DNA of 18,144 nucleotides, taken from positions 1 through 18,144 of the forward strand of contig JAHFJQ010000004.1 in NCBI GenBank assembly GCA_023245755.1, read 5' to 3'. The position numbers and the translations under genes are program-made. How positions within the stretch are numbered: position 1 is the first letter of the stretch; each line of letters starts with the position of its first letter. Positions 1-7,380 of this stretch are shown one piece after another. This stretch comes from an archaeon (GTDB taxonomy: Archaea > Nanobdellota > Nanobdellia > SCGC-AAA011-G17 > GW2011-AR17). The notes beneath the pieces were generated by a model. The model had not been told where the DNA came from, ran no database searches, and saw only the letters and a list, made by a program, of their open reading frames with translations.

Positions 1-100
1 AATAGAGACGAACAAGTAAAGCAAGAAGAATAATACCTAAAAGTATTTGATTTTCACGTTTTTTAAAAAATCCCTTCACTTTTTCTTTGAGGCTATCCAC
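1..100 (-). CDS. N-terminal fragment of a membrane protein (cut by window edge)
   Basis: An open frame starts with GTG at 100 and runs off the left edge. The visible 33 residues are a short basic amphipathic stretch (DSLKEKVKGFFKKR) followed by a hydrophobic helix ending in ENQILLGIILLALLVRLY. A basic N-tail followed by a helix ending in Arg-Leu-Tyr resembles the start of dolichol-linked glycosyltransferases or oligosaccharyltransferases (GT-C fold), but the fragment is too short to name. The start is supported by a TATA-like box at 123-130 on this strand, 26 bp upstream, which implies a leaderless GTG start. No in-frame ATG lies further upstream before a stop. Confidence 0.55.
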   Translation of the reverse strand, partial: MDSLKEKVKGFFKKRENQILLGIILLALLVRLY

Positions 101-122
101 AATGAGTGAAAAACAACATTTT

Positions 123-130
123 CTTTATAA
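123..130 (-). promoter_or_regulatory. TATA box for the left-edge gene
   Basis: TTATAAAG read on the minus strand, centred about 26 bp upstream of the GTG at 100. Transcription would start at or next to the start codon. Confidence 0.5.
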
Positions 131-152
131 GTTTTCTCCTTCTCGAGTGGGA

Positions 153-2525
153 TTATATCTTTGCTTTTTTTAGTGCAGCTTGAATATCGTTTTCTTTCCA
201 CCCTTTTTTTCGAAGATCATTTATTAGCTCTTCTTTTCTTATTCCTTTTGCTGTTCCTTTTTGAAAGAAAGACACAAGTGTATCACTAGAATTTGTTTCT
301 TTTTTCTTTGAAAAATATTTTTTCCCAAGTACTAGTGCTCCAAGAAGGAGTATAACCCCTAAGGGTATTATTACATAGAGCCAGTTAAATTCTGAGCCAC
401 AATCTTGTGGACAAGAGGAACTGTCTTCATCTGATGCACAGATAAGGTCTCCACAGCTAGATGTTTCTTCTATAGCTGGTTCTTCTTCGCTTACTTGCGT
501 GATGATAATACTTTTAAAATCACTTAATGACACGGCTTCTGTGGTGATATAATAAAACTGTGTTTTTTCTCCTTTGTTCATATCAATAGAAAACTCTGCT
601 TGTGCTCCAGAGCTTGCTGTAGGCCGTTCTGATGATAGAAGGTCACTAAATGCAAGCGGATAGAGCTCATATAATGTTCCTCCGCTGATATCTTGATTTG
701 CTGTGATTTCCTTTTTGACTAAGATGTAGGTACTTTTTTCTTGGTTATACGTTTCTATACTTACTGCATTGAGCGTTGCCTTTACGGAAATACTGTTTTG
801 CATACTGAGGATATCTGCTACATCTCCTAGGCTAGATGGAATATCTTTTTCTTGCGTTGTTATAGTTTCACTTTTTGTTTCTTTACTGGATATTTCCCAA
901 GGTATATCTGCTAGGCTCGTTTCTATTTCTGAAACAAGAAGACTTTCTTCTGTAAAACCAATTTGGTTTTTGTATGTGCCTAAGTCTTCTAATACTGCTT
1001 CAATGTCTTGTGTTTTTCCCAGTAAACTTAGGATTTGGTATTCCTCTGAATCTTGGTCTAAGAATGCATTTAGTTTTGTTGTTGCTGTATAGATTAAGGT
1101 TGTTGCGTCTTGAATATCAGAAGCATTGAGGATGCTTATAGAATAATTTACTGAAGTATTCATGAAAGTACTTTCTAGGCTATACTCTCCAATACTTGTT
1201 TCTGTAAGGTTAATCGTTTCTAATGGTATTTCTATTGTTGCACCGTCTTCTAATACTTGGCCATCAATAGCAGTAATATCTGCTGTAGGAAGTTCAAGAT
1301 CATACAGCGAGTTACTGCTTTGTGTGATACCATTGTAGTCATAAATAAGTGAGAGGCTACTAAATGTTAGGTTTCCTGCGCTTTCTGTGCTGATATTTAT
1401 TGGTATGGTACAGGTTGTTGTCTTACAAAGACCATTATATGGTTGTGATCCTACATAATATTTTATTGCGGTGAGCATGGATCCAGTAAAGGTTTCCCAT
1501 GTATCTACAGAAATTGTGCTTGAGAGGTTATTGTTGTAAACTCCCGATTGTACATATATAAAGAAATTATTGAATGCTGTTTCTTTGCAGACAGAATTTA
1601 CTGCGGTACCACACGTATATGCTGTGTCTGTTTCTGTGGAGCTATCTAAGGGGATTTCATAATAACTTTCGTCAGGGTCACCTTCAGTGTATATACAGAC
1701 AAGATACTGTCCTTCAATAGTGTATTCTAAATTGATAGAACAGGAGTTTGTTCCTGATTCTGGAAGATCACAAGTATCAGAACCGCCACTCCAACCTACT
1801 TCTGGCTTTCCTGTTGGTACAGAAAGAATGACTGCTTGAATATCTCCTCCGGATGCTATTGTTGTGTAATCTGCACTTATAGTAATATCTTTTGTTCTTG
1901 GCAGATCTAAAAACTCACAGTAGTATGTTTCTGGCTCCATATATCCTGTACTTTCTATAGTTGTATCTACATCTGGGGAGTCTATCTTTGTACTATTGTA
2001 GCCCATAAATGTCCCTAAATAATACCAGTCAATGGTTCCTTCGTTTCCAAAGTCCATAGCTACTGCGGAGGGATTTTGCCCATCAATGGTGCTTGCTGTT
2101 AAGGTAAAAGAAATGTCACTTACTTCTGCGTATCTTGGAACTTTTAAGCCGAGAAATTTTGTTCCTCCACTTGTAAAACTTACTGATTTTTGTGAAGCTG
2201 CGTTTGTTGCATTAAACTGTGTCGTTTCGTATTCTAAAGAATGGTTTGCAGCTTGTAATAGTTCTTCAATAGTAAAGGAGTACGTGTGAGAGTTGAGAGA
2301 AATAGTTAATGGTTCTGAAGGATTAAGGTTTTCAGAAAAAGTTACATTTATTGCTCCAGTAAGTGGGGAACCTGCTGGAAATGTTGTTGTATCTAAGTAT
2401 ATACTTATTGGAGATTCTGTTGCTTGCGTTGTTGCAAAACCAGTTAATCCTGGATTTGGTATGAAGAGTAAGCTGACCGTTAGAATAAGCGCTGCAATAA
2501 TAAATAGTAGTTTTTTATCTCCCAT
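153..2525 (-). CDS. Large secreted/surface protein with C-terminal anchor and cytoplasmic helical tail
   Basis: A 790-residue protein of unknown function. Residues 1-30 form a signal peptide or signal anchor (hydrophobic core LLFIIAALILTVSLLFI). Then follows a long Thr/Ser/Ile-rich, probably beta-sheet ectodomain with several Cys pairs that could form disulfides. A compact Cys motif at residues 691-709 (CGDLIC, then CPQDC) resembles the CGxGxC...CPxDC motif seen near membrane anchors of archaeal surface proteins. A single membrane helix spans about 713-734. The cytoplasmic tail (about 752-790, with GIRKEELINDLRKKGW) is a small three-helix, UBA-like module that I have seen ending other DPANN membrane proteins (recollection, not a search). 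GAGG at 2531-2534 is a Shine-Dalgarno motif five bases before the ATG. The gene is divergent from secF-secD, the machinery that would help export it. A structural or receptor role is possible, but nothing in the sequence shows an enzymatic one. Confidence 0.8.
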   Translation of the reverse strand: MGDKKLLFIIAALILTVSLLFIPNPGLTGFATTQATESPISIYLDTTTFPAGSPLTGAINVTFSENLNPSEPLTISLNSHTYSFTIEELLQAANHSLEYETTQFNATNAASQKSVSFTSGGTKFLGLKVPRYAEVSDISFTLTASTIDGQNPSAVAMDFGNEGTIDWYYLGTFMGYNSTKIDSPDVDTTIESTGYMEPETYYCEFLDLPRTKDITISADYTTIASGGDIQAVILSVPTGKPEVGWSGGSDTCDLPESGTNSCSINLEYTIEGQYLVCIYTEGDPDESYYEIPLDSSTETDTAYTCGTAVNSVCKETAFNNFFIYVQSGVYNNNLSSTISVDTWETFTGSMLTAIKYYVGSQPYNGLCKTTTCTIPINISTESAGNLTFSSLSLIYDYNGITQSSNSLYDLELPTADITAIDGQVLEDGATIEIPLETINLTETSIGEYSLESTFMNTSVNYSISILNASDIQDATTLIYTATTKLNAFLDQDSEEYQILSLLGKTQDIEAVLEDLGTYKNQIGFTEESLLVSEIETSLADIPWEISSKETKSETITTQEKDIPSSLGDVADILSMQNSISVKATLNAVSIETYNQEKSTYILVKKEITANQDISGGTLYELYPLAFSDLLSSERPTASSGAQAEFSIDMNKGEKTQFYYITTEAVSLSDFKSIIITQVSEEEPAIEETSSCGDLICASDEDSSSCPQDCGSEFNWLYVIIPLGVILLLGALVLGKKYFSKKKETNSSDTLVSFFQKGTAKGIRKEELINDLRKKGWKENDIQAALKKAKI

Positions 2526-2556
2526 AACATCCTCTTTTTTCTTTTTTATGGCTCGT

Positions 2557-2569
2557 GTATATAAAAAGG
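2557..2569 (-). promoter_or_regulatory. TATA box for the 790-residue surface protein
   Basis: CCTTTTTATATAC on the minus strand, about 37 bp before the ATG at 2525. It leaves a leader of roughly 11 nt that contains the GAGG ribosome-binding site. Confidence 0.55.
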
Positions 2570-2580
2570 TTTTGATAAAT

Positions 2581-2590
2581 CTTATAAAGG
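2581..2590 (+). promoter_or_regulatory. TATA box for secF-secD
   Basis: CTTATAAAGG centred about 26-27 bp before the secF ATG at 2613, so the transcript would be leaderless. It lies next to the opposing TATA box at 2557-2569, making a compact divergent promoter. Confidence 0.6.
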
Positions 2591-2612
2591 GTTAGTTCTT
2601 TTTCCAAGTTAT

Positions 2613-3506
2613 ATGAAGGATAAAGTACAGAATATTTATTATCAGCATTATAGAAAACTCTTCTTTGTTCCTTTGCTGATTGTTCTTTTAGCATTTGGAA
2701 GTTTAGCGTATCACTATTATACTACTGGGGATATTGTTGATAAGGATGTTTCTCTTAAAGGGGGAACAACCGCGACAGTATATACCTCTGCAGAATTTCC
2801 AGATTTGGAACAGAAGCTTTTAGAGAAGTTTCCGGAAGGAGATTTTAGTATACGAAGTGTAGAAGAGTTTGGTTCTACTGTGCCATTAGGGTTTACTATT
2901 GAAGTAAGCACAGTTTCTGCTGAGGAACTTGAACCTGCTCTTGAAGAAATTACTGGTTTAGATCTTACTTCTGATAATTATAGTGTTGAATTTATTGGTG
3001 GGAGTTTGGGACAGAGCTTCTATGCACAAATGGCTGTTGCATTATTGTTTGCCTATATTTTTATGGGTATTGTTGTCTTTGTAACTTTTCGTTTTCCCAT
3101 TCCTTCCCTTGCAGTTATTTTTTCTGCCTTTTCTGATATGGTCTGTACTTTAGCTTTGTTTCCGATACTAGGGATAAAACTGTCTACAGCAGGTATTGCG
3201 GCACTACTTTTACTTGTAGGATATTCTGTGGATACAGATATTCTTTTAACAACAAGGCTTTTACGAAAAAATAGTAAGAGTCTCTTTGAACGTCTTGTTG
3301 ATTCTATGAAAACAGGATTGACTATGACTGTTGCTGCAATTGCTGCATTAGGTGTAGGCTATTTCCTTTCTACGTCTTATGTGCTTCAACAAATGTTTCT
3401 CATTATTATTATTGGCCTGCTCTTTGATGTGATTATGACTTATGCAATGAATGCTGGGATTCTCATTTGGTATTTACGCTCCAAGAAAAAAGGAGATCAA
3501 GAATGA
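2613..3506 (+). CDS. secF: Protein-export membrane protein SecF
   Basis: A 297-residue integral membrane protein that works with SecD to drive late steps of Sec translocation from the outer face of the membrane. TM1 is at about 16-35, followed by the Sec GG-type motif DVSLKGGTTATV (45-56) and the extracytoplasmic domain. The other five helices lie between about 134 and 290. The family signature GYSVDTDILLTTRLL at 203-217 carries the acidic residues (D207, D209) linked to proton-driven function. Length and six-helix topology fit archaeal SecF. It comes before secD, the usual archaeal order, and its TGA overlaps the secD ATG (ATGA). The start fits a leaderless transcript. Confidence 0.96.
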   Translation: MKDKVQNIYYQHYRKLFFVPLLIVLLAFGSLAYHYYTTGDIVDKDVSLKGGTTATVYTSAEFPDLEQKLLEKFPEGDFSIRSVEEFGSTVPLGFTIEVSTVSAEELEPALEEITGLDLTSDNYSVEFIGGSLGQSFYAQMAVALLFAYIFMGIVVFVTFRFPIPSLAVIFSAFSDMVCTLALFPILGIKLSTAGIAALLLLVGYSVDTDILLTTRLLRKNSKSLFERLVDSMKTGLTMTVAAIAALGVGYFLSTSYVLQQMFLIIIIGLLFDVIMTYAMNAGILIWYLRSKKKGDQE

Positions 3507-5245
3507 AACAATATTTTACTTTTCGTGTTTGGCTTCTGCTTTTTGCTTTAGTCCTGGGTTTTATTGCTCTTGCTCCAAACCCTTGGGCTACGGGTGTAAG
3601 TATTGTTCATGTGGATAGTACTAGTGATGCAGCAAAGTATGGCCTTGCTGTAGATCAAAAAATCCTTACCATTAATGATATGGACATTACTACACAAGAT
3701 GATGTTCTTGCTGCCCTTGCAACATTGGGTTATACTGAACAAGAAATTACTGTAGAAACAAACTCTGATATTTTTACGTATACTGTTACGGATGATATTG
3801 GTTTTACTGTTGATGAAAATTTGACTATTCTTACTACTGCAGGTATTATCCCTGTAGGCGATACCCTTGTTTCTGTGAATTCTGAGACTTTTGCTACTGA
3901 ACAAGATTTTACGAACTATTATACCACACTTATTCCTCCACATGTGATTAGTATAGATACTGACTCAGGATTGATTGCGTATAGCTCTCGAGAAGTTCCT
4001 GCTATTACCGAGTCTGAGACGAAGACTTCTAATTTAGCTTTTGGACTTGATTTTACTGGCGGAACACGTGTCCTTCTTCAACCTGTAAGTAATGACACTG
4101 TTACCGATGATGAAATTAGTACACTTATTGATGTTTTAAGTAATAGACTCAATGTCTATGGGCTTTCTGATATTAAGATACGAAGCGCATCAGATTGGCA
4201 GGGAAATAAATATGTGCTTGTTGAACTTGCTGGTGTGACACAAGAAGAGGTGAAAAATCTTATTTCTCAACAGGGAAAATTCGAAGCAAAAATTGGAGAT
4301 CAGGTTGTTTTTAGTGGTGGAGAAGAAGATATTCCTTATGTTTGTAGAAATGATGGGAGCTGTTCAGGAATACGTAGCTGTGATCCTACTGCTGATGGGT
4401 ATAGCTGTACTTTTGACTTTGGTATTACTTTGAGTCAAGCTGCTGCAGAAAGACAGGCGGCAATTACCTCTGGCTTAGAAACTCTTTCTCAATCAGGAAA
4501 GAGTTATTTGAATGAAAGTTTAGACCTCTATCTTGATGGTGAACTGGTTGATAGCTTGTTTATTTCTAGTGATTTGAAGGGCCAGGCAACAACAAGTATT
4601 TCTATTTCTGGTCCAGGAGTAGGTGGAACACAGAATGCTGCAATTGAGAGCGCAACTGAAAATATGAATACTTTGCAGACTATTCTGATTACTGGATCCT
4701 TGCCTTTTGATCTTGAAATTGCAAAATTAGATAGTATTTCTCCGGTCCTTGGTGAAAGCTTCTTGAAAAATGTTCTCTTTGTTGCATTGTTTTCTATTAT
4801 TGCGGTAGGTATTGTCATCTTTGCACGTTATAGAAGAGTTAAATTTGTTTTACCTGTTATGTTTACTCTTGTTTGTGAATTATTTTTGATATTAGCATTT
4901 GCAGCACTTGTTGGATGGAATCTTGATATTGCTGCGATTGCAGGGATCTTGGCTGCTATTGGAACAGGGGTAGATGATCAGATTGTTATTATTGACGAAG
5001 CTGTGCATGGAAGAAAAGAAGATATTAATTCGAAAGAACGTCTCAAGCGGGCTTTCTTTATTATCTTTGCAGCGTATGCAGCTACTGTTGCAGCAATGAT
5101 ACCTTTGTGGAATGCTGGTGCAGGACTGTTACGGGGCTTTGCATTGACCACGATTGCTGGAGTAACTATTGGGGTATTCCTTACTAGGCCTGCCTTTGCT
5201 TCTGTCATTGAGCATTTAGAAGAAGATGAAGAAAAGAAGAAATAA
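3503..5245 (+). CDS. secD: Protein-export membrane protein SecD with N-terminal PDZ-like repeats
   Basis: A 580-residue partner of SecF. I start it at the ATG that overlaps the secF stop, with AGGAG at 3491-3495 as ribosome-binding site. An upstream in-frame start would lie inside secF. TM1 is at about 8-25. Two PDZ-like modules follow: the clearer one at about 31-95 (AAKYGL...ILTIND) and a weaker one at about 110-160 (AGIIPVGDTLVSVN). The SecD signature LAFGLDFTGGTRVLL is at 178-192. An extracytoplasmic cluster of four Cys (C281, C287, C293, C302) precedes the C-terminal five-helix block from about 421. That block contains GTGVDDQIVIIDE at 487-499, with the conserved Asp pair D491/D492. The tail is acidic and then basic (EEDEEKKK). 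The protein is longer than the shortest archaeal SecDs because of the PDZ-like part. Confidence 0.95.
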   Translation: MKQYFTFRVWLLLFALVLGFIALAPNPWATGVSIVHVDSTSDAAKYGLAVDQKILTINDMDITTQDDVLAALATLGYTEQEITVETNSDIFTYTVTDDIGFTVDENLTILTTAGIIPVGDTLVSVNSETFATEQDFTNYYTTLIPPHVISIDTDSGLIAYSSREVPAITESETKTSNLAFGLDFTGGTRVLLQPVSNDTVTDDEISTLIDVLSNRLNVYGLSDIKIRSASDWQGNKYVLVELAGVTQEEVKNLISQQGKFEAKIGDQVVFSGGEEDIPYVCRNDGSCSGIRSCDPTADGYSCTFDFGITLSQAAAERQAAITSGLETLSQSGKSYLNESLDLYLDGELVDSLFISSDLKGQATTSISISGPGVGGTQNAAIESATENMNTLQTILITGSLPFDLEIAKLDSISPVLGESFLKNVLFVALFSIIAVGIVIFARYRRVKFVLPVMFTLVCELFLILAFAALVGWNLDIAAIAGILAAIGTGVDDQIVIIDEAVHGRKEDINSKERLKRAFFIIFAAYAATVAAMIPLWNAGAGLLRGFALTTIAGVTIGVFLTRPAFASVIEHLEEDEEKKK

Positions 5246-5277
5246 CATTTTTCTTATACCTTTGAGTACATAAATCC

Positions 5278-5286
5278 TTTTTAATT
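5278..5286 (+). promoter_or_regulatory. Weak TATA-like element for the 297-residue unknown protein
   Basis: TTTTTAATT centred about 25 bp before the ATG at 5307. The match is poor, but the spacing agrees with other leaderless genes in the window. Confidence 0.3.
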
Positions 5287-5306
5287 CCTTTTTGTTTTTT
5301 TGTCTT

Positions 5307-6200
5307 ATGGATGAACCTTATAGACATTCTCAAACTAAAGAAGGAGAATATCCTCGAACTGCTGTAGAACTTCTCCACCATAGTCTTGGTACTCTTATTG
5401 AGCAGTTTCCAGAAAGAGTTATTGATCGAAGAAGAGCAGATGGTGGCCATATTTTTAATATGCCTGCATATGAATGGTCCGGTGCGGGAAGTGTACGTGG
5501 AGGAAGTGCAGAACATATGCGTTATGAACAAGTTGTGTTTCTCCCAGAAAGAGAGGGAAGAGTTTCTGTGGTGAGTGTGGGTGATAAACAGTTTGATTCT
5601 ATGCATACAGTTTTTATTATTGATGATCGTGCAGGAAGTCCTACTCATGGTGATCTTTCTGAATATGATGTCCGTAGTGGTTGTTCACCGTCTTATTACT
5701 CCGTTCTTTTTCGTTTTTCTGTGAGTCCTGTATTTGCCGAGGCCCTTCTTGAGTATTATCATGCACATGTACAAGGTAAGGAAGAAAGAAATTATACTTT
5801 TTCTCGTTTGTTTGAAGATGTCTTAGGAGATGGTACTAGGCATTATATGGGTTGCCCTCTTTTTGCTGTTGATCCTGGTAGTGGATCTCATCGATCTGGG
5901 AATCTGTATGTGAATAAATATGGTTCTATTTCTGACTTTACTAGGGGTTGTCTTGTAGAAGTTCCTGTTTCTTGGAGAGATCGATTACGTGACGATCTGG
6001 GTCGTAGACAAGAACTTTCACGCTCTCTTGCAACTTATCTTCAGGGACAAGCTGTTGATCCTTCCTTTAGAGATACTGCTTTTGATCAGGCTTTTCAGGG
6101 TTGGAGCCATACATTGATGGGAAGAACCTTTCAGTCTAATGCCTATGATCCACGTGATGAAGAAAAGAGTCTTGCAACTTTACAAAAAGATGCTGCTTAG
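5307..6200 (+). CDS. Hypothetical soluble protein, Arg-rich and Lys-poor
   Basis: A 297-residue protein I do not recognise. No signal peptide or membrane helix is visible, so it should be cytoplasmic. It looks like a folded mixed alpha/beta protein with conserved-looking patches such as GCSPSYYSVLFRF, RHYMGCPLFAVDPG and SGNLYVNKYGSISDF. By hand count it has about 27 Arg and only 6 Lys, opposite to the Lys-rich minus-strand neighbours. I take the ATG at 5307; a TTG start 15 bases earlier is possible but adds only five hydrophobic residues. It follows secD by about 60 bp and has a weak TATA-like element of its own, so it need not belong to the secFD unit. Confidence 0.75.
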   Translation: MDEPYRHSQTKEGEYPRTAVELLHHSLGTLIEQFPERVIDRRRADGGHIFNMPAYEWSGAGSVRGGSAEHMRYEQVVFLPEREGRVSVVSVGDKQFDSMHTVFIIDDRAGSPTHGDLSEYDVRSGCSPSYYSVLFRFSVSPVFAEALLEYYHAHVQGKEERNYTFSRLFEDVLGDGTRHYMGCPLFAVDPGSGSHRSGNLYVNKYGSISDFTRGCLVEVPVSWRDRLRDDLGRRQELSRSLATYLQGQAVDPSFRDTAFDQAFQGWSHTLMGRTFQSNAYDPRDEEKSLATLQKDAA

Positions 6201-6215
6201 TTCGTTCTTCGAAAA

Positions 6216-6227
6216 CTATTTAAAGAA
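6216..6227 (+). promoter_or_regulatory. TATA box for the 58-residue membrane protein
   Basis: CTATTTAAAGAA with a purine-rich stretch just upstream (BRE-like). Its position predicts a leader of about 13 nt, enough to hold the AGAGGTG ribosome-binding site before the ATG at 6260. Confidence 0.5.
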
Positions 6228-6259
6228 GTATAGGTTGTAGTAGCTTTAGAGGTGTTTTT

Positions 6260-6436
6260 ATGGCAAGTATTGAAAATCAAATTCTTTTAATTTCGTATAT
6301 TACTCTTGCAGCTGTTATTGCAATGATCTATGGTATGCGAAGAATCTTCCTCCTAGAGAGTAAGATTGTACGCTTAGAAAAAGCAATATTAGGAGAAAAG
6401 GCTCCACGAATGTCTCCTGCAAAAAGAAGGAAATAA
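6260..6436 (+). CDS. Small single-pass membrane protein (58 residues)
   Basis: A short gene with convincing signals: AGAGGTG at 6248-6254 gives a Shine-Dalgarno match five bases before the ATG, and a TATA-like box lies at 6216-6227. The product has a short polar N-tail (MASIENQ) and one hydrophobic helix at about 8-25 (ILLISYITLAAVIAMIYG). A basic amphipathic, probably coiled-coil segment (RRIFLLESKIVRLEKAIL) follows, then a basic tail ending AKRRK. The positive-inside rule puts the C-terminus in the cytoplasm. This is the plan of a small membrane tether or regulatory subunit, but the function is unknown. The gene is convergent with the phosphatase-HIT gene and ends eight bases from it. Confidence 0.7.
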   Translation: MASIENQILLISYITLAAVIAMIYGMRRIFLLESKIVRLEKAILGEKAPRMSPAKRRK

Positions 6437-6456
6437 CTTTTTGTTATTTTGTTTTT
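6437..6456 (+). terminator. T-rich transcript end after the 58-residue gene
   Basis: Runs of T directly after the stop codon at 6436 are typical of archaeal intrinsic termination. The stretch lies over the 3' end of the convergent gene. Confidence 0.35.
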
Positions 6457-7346
6457 CTAATTTGCTTCTTTAGTCTTTTATTGATTTTGAGAAAATTTTT
6501 CTTTGAAATATTTTTATGATCCCACACTTCGATTTGTATTCCATCGTTGTACATTCTTGGAATGATATGAAAATGAGTATGAAAAATGTATTGGCCTGCA
6601 TCGGTGCCATTGTTTAGTAAAATATTATATCCCCCATGTTCTTTCATAAGAGTCTTGCCAATCTGTTGTACCGACTGATTCATTTCAGCTAATGTCTTTT
6701 TTGGAATTTCTGATAGATCGGCATGTCTTTTTTTAGGAATGACGAGTATATGCCCATCTTCTTTTGGTGGAATGTCTATAGACATAAAGGATACAGAGCT
6801 TTTTGTTTCATAGAGTTTTATGAATGGAAATCCTTGCCTATGTTTCTTTTCTCCTGCAACTAAATCTTGAAACAAATAAAATCTTTCGGATATATTTTTA
6901 TAGATCCTGGGAGTATTTAAGAAAATATATTTTATCGTATTTTCAATTTTAGAGTCTACATTTTCTTTTCTTTCCCAGTTTGGGTCTACATCTTTTACAG
7001 AACTATTCTTATTTAGAGCAAGTTCATTAAATAAAATGACGTTTTTATGCCTAAAAGTGTCTCGGATAAAATCTTTATGGTCTTGCCCCATGGCAATAAT
7101 AACATCATAGTTTTGAAGCATGGTTTTGTTTAATTTTCTGGGTTTATGCTGTGTTTTTTTGATCCCTAATTTTTGAAGCGTTTCTTTTGTTTTAGGATGC
7201 ATATCCCAGGGTTTTGCAACCGTTCCAGCAGAATCCACTTTCCACTCTTCTTTCTTTTCTTGTAAGAATTTTCTTAATGCGTATTCTGCACTTATACTTC
7301 TGAAAATATTTCCTGTACATACAAAAAGAACACTCTTTTTTGGCAT
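6444..7346 (-). CDS. Fused low-molecular-weight phosphotyrosine phosphatase and HIT-domain protein
   Basis: A 300-residue two-domain protein. The N-terminal LMW-PTP/arsenate-reductase-like domain (about 4-145) carries the P-loop CTGNIFRS at 10-17 (nucleophile C10, R16) and an Asp-Pro (D121-P122) at the place of the family's general acid. The second P-loop Cys common in this family (CxGNxCRS) is Phe15 here. The C-terminal HIT domain (about 165-285) has DGHILVIPKKRH and the triad HTHFHIIPR at 256-264 (H256, H258, H260), preceded by GQYIF as in HINT/Fhit proteins. HIT enzymes cleave nucleoside phosphoramidates or dinucleoside polyphosphates and often release AMP. I choose the ATG at 7346 because it gives the usual short lead to the P-loop and has a TATA-like box 27 bp upstream; a TTG start would add 18 residues. 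The protein is Lys-rich (about 43 Lys, 13 Arg). The substrate is unknown. Confidence 0.88.
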   Translation of the reverse strand: MPKKSVLFVCTGNIFRSISAEYALRKFLQEKKEEWKVDSAGTVAKPWDMHPKTKETLQKLGIKKTQHKPRKLNKTMLQNYDVIIAMGQDHKDFIRDTFRHKNVILFNELALNKNSSVKDVDPNWERKENVDSKIENTIKYIFLNTPRIYKNISERFYLFQDLVAGEKKHRQGFPFIKLYETKSSVSFMSIDIPPKEDGHILVIPKKRHADLSEIPKKTLAEMNQSVQQIGKTLMKEHGGYNILLNNGTDAGQYIFHTHFHIIPRMYNDGIQIEVWDHKNISKKNFLKINKRLKKQIRKTK

Positions 7347-7369
7347 TTCTAGAATTGATGACCTTCTTT

Positions 7370-7377
7370 CTTTAAAG
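7370..7377 (-). promoter_or_regulatory. TATA-like box before the phosphatase-HIT gene
   Basis: CTTTAAAG centred about 27 bp upstream of the ATG at 7346, overlapping the 3' end of apt. It could give a separate leaderless transcript within the operon. Confidence 0.4.
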
Positions 7378-7380
7378 CTT

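Noticed and set aside
3548..5648. Minus-strand open frames opposite secD and the following gene
   Set aside because: They lie inside strongly supported plus-strand genes and show no family motif; they are shadows of the coding strand.
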